From Kwoniella bestiolae CBS 10118 (taxonomy: Eukaryota; Basidiomycota; Tremellomycetes; Tremellales; Cryptococcaceae), in contig NC_089241.1 in the NCBI RefSeq assembly GCF_000512585.2, positions 806,001 to 870,000 of the forward strand: DNA of 64,000 bases, in the 5' to 3' direction. The stretch's first letter is position 1; each line of letters begins with the position of its first letter. The notes under the pieces were generated by a model that saw only the letters and a list, made by a program, of their open reading frames with translations, did no database searches and had not been told where the DNA came from. This document shows positions 57,480-64,000 of the stretch, piece after piece. The position numbers were made by a program, and so were the translations under genes.

Positions 57480-60400
57480 CTACCATATAGCATCCGGTAT
57501 ATCCTCCACAACACCCAACTTCCATCCATACTCGTTTAAATCGTCACGTTCTTCTTCGTCATATTCGTCAAAGTCATTATAATACGGTCGTTCACCATCA
57601 TTCAGCACCGAAGATTTCTGTAAAATCCTATTATGCCCCATATGATTATTCCCCGAACTTGCTATCGCCCTATTACTCGAGGTCAATCGTTCTTCCTCTT
57701 CTACAATACTCCTCTCGGAATCTGCAGGTAGAGATTCCGCCCATTCAACCCCTTCCCTCTCGTACGTCACTCCAGGGATCGCACCCCCAAACTTCTCGTT
57801 CATCCAGCTTCCAAATAACCTTCGGACCTTGCCGTCGCTCGAGTCATACTGATCGTCATTAATGCAGAACATCGCGAGGTCGGGTGTCTCCTCAACCTGG
57901 CGCAGGGCTGATTTGAGCTGGCCATAATTGTGGATAGGGGAGAAGAGGGATGGCGTTGAGGCTATGATCGATCAAAGAAGATATCAGTCGAATGATTTCG
58001 TCGAACGACGTGATCCACAGCAGGGTAAAACTCACCAAACACATAGGTATACCTCGATAGCAATTTGATACACCATCGCCTGAGTTCGACCCCTCCATCC
58101 TTCCTAGCTAGAGCGCCCGCCCAGATATCTTGGCCCTCAAATACATTTCCTCCAATGGTAAAATCCGATTCAGCCCATGAATCCGTCAATTGCAAGATCG
58201 GTTCGCTAATCTTCCATTCTCTTTCTACAGTCCTGTTCAGACTTGCAGGATAGTGAATCTGATCGTGGGAGGGTAAGAACGCTTCGATCCCCCTTTCACC
58301 GGACTCATTGATCAGTGCGCTGATCAGGCAATCTCCACAGGATGGTTCAGCGAATGCAATGTGCTTGAAGATCTCTTCGGAAGAGTATGAAATATCGGGA
58401 TCGAGGAAGAACCGGGCTGGTAGGCACTGTTGAAGGGAGAAGATGCATTTTCGGTTGGGTATTTCAGAAATCAGGTTCAAATGCCCATCGAGAGATGCTA
58501 TATCCACCCAAAATTAATGCTAATCAGCTGCCAGGGACCGTGAAAAGGGGTGAATTTGGACCTCGACTACTCACAGAACTGATATATCGAAGCTTTTGGT
58601 CCCTCCCAATCGACCTGGCTATCAGCCTCGAAAGAATCTGCCAGCGTCTTCCGATCATTCCTTCGCTCAACCACTACATTCTGATACCCCGATATCTGAT
58701 CATCCGTAATCTGCATCAAATTGATCAGATCCGCCCTTGCATCGTTATTCCACGTCCCCTCATTCTGATGGCCAACCTTGGCAACGATGTAAGACCAAAG
58801 TAAGGCTTCTCGCCATCTCTCGATCCGCAAATTGGTGGTCAACCAGGCCATCTCCACATCCCCTCTTCCCCTTTTAGATTCTCTAAAGTTCCTTGTAGTG
58901 GATATACTCAGTTCTTCATTGAACATCGTGAGAGCCTCGTTCATCATTGATGTAGATTGGATCTTGGGTAGATGGTGTAAATACATTCTTCTCCTTGCGG
59001 GGAACCTCTTCGATAAGATCTGGTTGGCATGTTGGAGAGCTCCCCATTCGCCTGAATCGGTGAGTTGCATGGGTGTCATGGATGGGTTGACCAGTAGATT
59101 GGAGTCCATACGGAAGACGTTACCTAGGAGCGGGTGTCGGAAATCTGATGTGGAGAGGTTCCGCTAATGACGATGACCCGTTAACTCTGCATTATCTCCC
59201 GAAGAGGATGGTAGTGTAACTTACAAGGACAAACATATCGTCATTGAATGCGATACTGCGAATTAATTCAGTGATTAGCTCGCGATCGATCAACAGCAAC
59301 AGGGGACCCACAAATTCTCCGACACATCTTGCAACCAACTCATCCGACTCTCAATCGCGAACGAATTGAAATTGGGAGTAGCCAGTTCTTTCCATTCCTG
59401 CTCGTTGTTCCAGAACACTTCTACGGGTGTAGGTGGTTCGAATCTCACTTCAGGCTGTGGTTTTACAATACCCTCTTCTTCATCATTGCCATCACCATCA
59501 CTTTCATCTTCATTCTCTTCAACCTCCTCTTCTTCCTCATTTTTACTTGGGTCCGCATCTTCCTCGTCCTGCGAGAGATTAGGTCTGACAGTGACCTGGC
59601 CATTCGAGTTGATGGGCAATTTGAAGACATCCGAATGGAAATGCCATTTCAAAACACTGCTCTCCCCTCTTTGCGAATCCCAATTCAACCATTCAGGAAT
59701 TTGACCAATCTTCCCATCCTCAATTTCTAGAGCTGATTTATCTTCATTCGTCAAGTCCCAATCGGCAGAAATGACATGTACTTTCCCCAGATTATCACCA
59801 AAACTCTTGATTCCTGATCTCAACGCTCCTCGCAATTCACCATTATCCCTCCAATGCCTCTTCTTACCCACCAGCTCGATCCCTTCGCTCTCCTCTGCTA
59901 ATAACATGTTTTCTTGGAGGAATGGAGACGAAGCGTTCACAAATAGATATACTATGTCCATAGGCTGTTGTTTCGCTAGGTGCGAATGGGAGTTGAAGGA
60001 TGAATGTATGACACCGGTAGAGAAGTACGATTCAAGGACGTCGTACGGGAGACGACCGTGGAGCGGACGGAGGAGTTCGATATTGGGGGTTTCGTGAGGT
60101 GGAATGAGGATATGTGTTGGGTCGTCAGGTATCTCTTGGGCATCTACTGCCCATTGCGGTGGGCTCGTATGTTGTTCTGTTGAGGAGTTGTTTTGCTGGT
60201 CCGAAGCGGTGATGTATGTGGATTCGTCGATTGAGCCAGAGCGTTGGGAGTAGACGTATATCCCCGTGAGTATCGCACCACCAAGAAGGACGATCCCAAA
60301 GATAGGAACGAACATTGTGCTGGTTTGTGCTCGGTTCTTGGTCCTTATGGCTCGTCTTCTAGATGTCGAAGGTAGTGATAGTTTATCTTCGATATCTCTC

Positions 60401-60792
60401 TTCCATCTAGGCAAAGCAAGGAACCCCAGTAATCCCGTCGATTCCGAGCTCCCATACTCCTCCTCCTCTTCATCTTCGCTAATGGAGTAATGCTTCTCAT
60501 AAAACCTTGTTGTAGAGGAGCCTTCGGGCGACGAAGAGGAGGATGTCGAAGCTATACTAAGGGGATACGATTCCCTCCTCCCGCTCGTATCGCTATCGGA
60601 GGACATCTCACTGATTGTCGATCTAGGACTGGAGGGGTCGATGGATGATATGGTCGAGGCGGGTGAAGATGGGATAGCAGTGTATATGGGTGAAGATGAT
60701 GATATACCAGGTCCAATATCTATCGAAGAAGTGAAGGGGGACATGATGTATCCGAGGACTTTCGTCCGTATCCTCCTAGGTCTTATGATCAT
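57480..60792 (-). CDS. XPT1: Stealth-family sugar-phosphate transferase, probable XPT1 orthologue
   Basis: Stealth proteins transfer a sugar phosphate onto a glycan; in Cryptococcus neoformans Xpt1 adds xylose phosphate to protein O-glycans. A long Ser-rich cytoplasmic part precedes one membrane span (FVPIFGIVLLGGAILTGIYV, residues about 160-181), giving a type II Golgi topology. CR1 is MDIVYLFVNASSPF near residue 278. CR2 is RHWRDNGELRGALRSGIKSF with IPEWLNW and HFHSDVF. CR3 is FNSFAIESRMSWLQDVSENF, joined over an intron to IAFNDDMFVL. Later exons give FRMDSNLLVNPSMTP, QHANQILSKRFPARRRMYLH and a lumenal C-terminus ending VVEDIPDAIW. An acidic insert lies between CR2 and CR3. Family is firm; the donor sugar is inferred. 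Confidence 0.85.
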
Positions 60793-62307
60793 CTTGTCTT
60801 CTTTTTCTCTTGTAAACGACCGTTATGCTTGCGTAGCTTTCTGATCCTGCACTAAACTGAGCAGTTCAGGTTTATTTTCGGATTTTCCTATCTCCTGACC
60901 GAACAACTCTTCAGAAGAAAGCCGCGTCTTCCAGTTCGACTGTCCACCGCAGACAACAGGTTCGAAGTTAGCTCTAAATATACCCTATACCCTAAGTTCG
61001 CAGTTTAATTCTCTTATCTTCCCTTAAAATCCTTCTGTGGTCGTTTGACCTCGGTTCGAATATCGTGTGACCTTTCCAGCAGGAATCGCAGTAAGATTTC
61101 TAAGCTTAGTGTGCCGAGTTGTTGGTTGTTAAGGCATACCATACGAGGACTGCGGGGTCGCTTGTCAAATGCGCAGCAATCTGTTTGTTTGCGTTGAGCG
61201 TTGTACTGCTGTTTACTGGCCAGAATGGTCGTCGAGAAGCCAAGTGGATCACAGATGATCTATATATAAAGCTACGGCAGAATACAGAATCCAAAAGAGT
61301 ACAACGAAGTGAGCGTATCGATACAGTATGACAGAGTCAAAAATAACTTGAATTCGTTCTATTTTTGTTCATCTGTAGAATAGATCTAGGAAAGAAAGGC
61401 TGAAGTTGTGTAGCTGCGCACGTTACGTGTTCTGCGGGTCGACCAATCGATGACATGTGTCGAGGTCTCAAAAAAGATCTGCAACGAATAAAATATAGTT
61501 AGGATTGAACCAAATACAGTACAGGTAAAGATATACATACATACAAGCTAGAAGGTAAAGCCAGAACTTCACCGGAACGTTTGATTTCGTTCCAACGATC
61601 CACAGGAACGCAAGGAGGTATAAAAATAGCTCGTAGATCCTATCATATGATGAACCGTAGTCTACGAACCATATATAAATGCAATGAATCATTACCAATT
61701 GCGATTTGCGGTCGAACGGTGAATGCGACAAAAGCCTTTTCAACGTCACCTACAAAGCCTAAGCCTGCCGATGACTAAAAATAGGATCGACATAACGTTA
61801 AAACTTTAAATATTTCACGTAAAAACCTAGACATCTGAACAGACGGTTTCCCTTAGAAGCAGAGTCTTGTGCATGAACGTTTCGCGCAGGTTGGTGAAAC
61901 CGGCTGCAGGGGCGGGATCTCGTAATGCTGCGGGGTAGACCCACAATCCTCAACGCCACCAGCAGCAGGAAAGGGAAGGAAAGACAAAATTCTCCTTTCG
62001 GAACCTTGTTCTGGAACCAGGTGCCTGATATTGCCTCAGGATCCTGATCAACCGGGTTGTGCTCATTTGTACGAGGGGGTTCATGGCAAACGACATCGCA
62101 TTCATAATAACGAAGGCATTCCATTCTACAACTAGCTAACCATACTATCTTGGGTTCACTATACGACTCCCGAAAGACAACGCTTCAAACAACATCGTGA
62201 ATCAATTTACCTAACATCTGCCATGTATCTATTCACACCCAGCAAAATGAATCATTACTTAGCATCGCGGGTCATCCATACCCGCGAGCTGACATAACCG
62301 CAGAAAG
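60793..62307. other. Gene-poor intergenic region
   Basis: About 1.5 kb without a supported gene between two minus-strand genes. It has a short ORF with one hydrophobic segment (61119-61331), a short ORF with a presequence-like end (61581-61778) and a minus-strand ORF (61798-62124). None has splice or domain support. TATATATAAA occurs at about 61260-61269. It should contain the XPT1 promoter and the permease 3' UTR. Confidence 0.45.
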
Positions 62308-64000
62308 CTACGCCTTCAAGACAGCTACTCGAGTGGCATCCTTATCATCCGCCGGCTTCTCATCGATCTGTTCCATCGGTACCCCCGCTTCCTCCACCGT
62401 CCCGACCATAGCGGCTTCCTCTCGCCTCAGTTGTCTCTTGTGCATGAACCAGATGATCGTGAAGCCGATCATACCTCCGCAGTTGCAGGCCAACACCGTA
62501 GGGTAACCTTTAGGGAACGTCGGAGCTTCCGTTTGGAGGAAAATGATAGTCGGCAGCCAGGCATTACAGCTGTGTTCCAGAACATCGTCTGTGATCAGCC
62601 TATGTATCATGACAACATACAAGCCATAAGAGATGAAGAGATGGGGTAACTCACGCGTAGAAAGCACAATTGATGGAAGCGATGATAAACGCTCTTTCCT
62701 CCATACTACCATGGCAGATCTCGTTGACCCAACTCCACCAGATATGAGTGACAAAGTAAGTCCCGGTGACCATGAAAGCAAAGACTTTCAAGGTATTCGA
62801 ATCGGGATAGACAGCCAAGATGACCGTGGGACACAAACCCCAAAGACAGGGGATGAGGCACCATGCGTATCTACTTCGGAACCGGTCCGAACACCAACCC
62901 CAAACCAGTTGAGGAATGATACCGACCAAGTTAGCACAAGAAGGCAGGATGTTTCTCATACTGACTGAGTAACCAGCCGCTTTCAGGTAGATACCAAAGT
63001 AGTTGTAGTTCTGGATACCGTAGGCGTATAGGACGTATGTGGGAATGAGCAACCAGAAGTGCCACGTTACGATGACCCGCTTGAAAGTTCTGAAATTAAG
63101 AGCGTCCGACATGGCAATCGTACCGTTCTTCGCACAACGAGCCTTGGCCAGTTCTTTCTCTTCCTCGGTGATAAACCACGAGTTACAGTTATCGGGGAAG
63201 TCCGGTAAGAAGAAGAAAATGGCAATTCCGCACGGAATAGTCATGATGCCTGTGGAAGTGCAGATTTAATCAATTTTTTAGCTTCGAACAGGGGTGTTCT
63301 GGGTGAGAGATGGAGCATGCACTCGCCACATATTAGATACAGCCATCTCCAGCCCGCCAGTCCTTGCAATCCATCCATGTTCTTGTAGATAGCGGCTTGA
63401 AGAAACCCAGAGAAAGCTTGACCGATTGGTCCGGAGACGTAAAAAATTGAAGCTCGTTTGGCAAGTTCGGATTTGGTGTACCATGAGCCAAGGATGAAAT
63501 ATGCCACAGGCTGAAAGGCCGCCTCGAACAGGGCTACGAAGAACCGGAATGCATACCTGTCACGAAGTCGAAAGGTCGTATCAGCGATTTATCCTGAAGG
63601 GCAGGCAGGAATCGCTCGTCCCAACAGTGCCACTTACATCTGTTGGTAATTTTGGGCTCCAGCTTGAGCGAATGTGAAGATTGCCCAGCCAATCTCACAC
63701 ATGGACAACCACCAGGATGGTCTGACCTTCAGGACGATCATGTTTGAAGGTATTTGCATGACGCAGATGACCTGCATTGATACTGACGGTGAGTCATGCG
63801 TTCAACCCGGGTCTCGTTACTTCGACAGTACTTACGACGTTATATATGGTCTGCATCCACGTATATTGGTTCCCTTCGCTGTTGGGGATGTATCATTAGA
63901 GCAGTTCCCCCTAAAAGCTAGGCAAAAAGCGGATCACGTACATGTGCAGATCCTCCTTCAGACCAGAAACATAAGCGTTCGCCAAATTGGTTTGATCGAT
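62308..64000 (-). CDS. MFS permease, DAL5/allantoate-pantothenate type, 5' part outside window
   Basis: Anion:cation symporter family (DAL5/FEN2-like) plasma-membrane transporter for small carboxylates or vitamins. The exons seen give MQVICVMQIPSNMIVLKVRP, SWWLSMCEIGWAIFTFAQAG, FFVALFEAAFQPVAYFILGS, WYTKSELAKRASIFYVSGPI and GWRWLYLICG. After an intron come MTIPCGIAIFFFLPDFPDN and WFITEEEKELAKAR, hallmarks of the family. Later spans include WLLIPTYVLYAYGIQNYNYF and HIWWSWVNEI. The last exon has FPKGYPTVLACNCGGMIGFT and an acidic tail ending RVAVLKA. Roughly the first 100 residues are upstream of 64000. Substrate cannot be told from sequence. Confidence 0.88.

Noticed and set aside
59425..59450. 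GGTTCGAATCTC resembling a tRNA T-arm
   Set aside because: It is coding sequence of the Stealth gene on the other strand, and no cloverleaf can be built around it.
59366..59704. Plus-strand Ser/Phe-rich ORF
   Set aside because: It is the antisense shadow of the acidic insert in the Stealth gene.
61581..61778. Short plus-strand ORF ending in a presequence-like RTVNATKAFSTS
   Set aside because: No continuation into a mature protein and no homologous domain.
1..64000. Transposons, LTRs, CRISPR arrays, rRNA genes
   Set aside because: No reverse transcriptase, transposase, terminal repeats or regular spacer arrays were seen; the repeats found are short simple-sequence tracts.

Overview
The window is gene-dense nuclear DNA of a basidiomycete fungus, most likely a tremellomycete of the Cryptococcus/Kwoniella type. 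The grounds are short introns (about 40-100 nt) with GTRAGT-like donors and CTGAY branch points, compact intergenic regions, disordered Ser/Pro-rich protein tails, a delta-9 desaturase fused to cytochrome b5, and a Stealth-family transferase resembling Cryptococcus Xpt1. No tRNA, rRNA, CRISPR array or intact transposon was seen. Exon joins were worked out by hand from splice signals and reading frames. They are exact for CDC6, thymidylate synthase, PWP1, OLE1, the Nudix gene, MRP20 and orphan E, and less complete for the multi-exon genes.

Layout. 1-2894 is the 3' part of a PH-ArfGAP gene (+). 4624-9322 holds CDC6 and thymidylate synthase in tandem (+), two S-phase genes with MCB-like motifs upstream. 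9575-12827 is the TORC2 subunit SIN1 (-), divergent from the ribosome-biogenesis WD40 gene PWP1 (13360-15448, +). 15673-21803 is an island of five small unrecognised genes: three on the minus strand, then two on the plus strand that share a C-terminal motif. 22101-27327 is a head-to-head lipid pair: an ACAD10/11-type acyl-CoA dehydrogenase ending in -ARL (-) and OLE1 (+). 27909-32493 is a HUL5/UBE3C-type HECT ligase and 32944-35353 an SLC41/MgtE magnesium transporter (both +). 35884-40433 is a GYP2/MDR1-type Rab GAP and 41099-43007 the decapping subunit DCP1 (both -). 43633-44738 is a CoA-diphosphatase Nudix enzyme (+).

45111-50726 holds three minus-strand genes without a firm function (Ser/Pro-rich, TPR-like, acidic). 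51375-53369 is a two-BIR survivin/BIR1 gene (-), divergent from mitochondrial ribosomal protein uL23m (53733-54920, +). 55200-56658 is a CFEM membrane protein (-). 57480-60792 is the Stealth phosphotransferase (-). 62308-64000 is the 3' part of a DAL5-type MFS permease (-).

Most of the window is conserved housekeeping content. The parts least explained are the orphan island at 15.6-21.8 kb, a predicted one-codon terminal exon in thymidylate synthase, and a probable peroxisomal signal on the acyl-CoA dehydrogenase.
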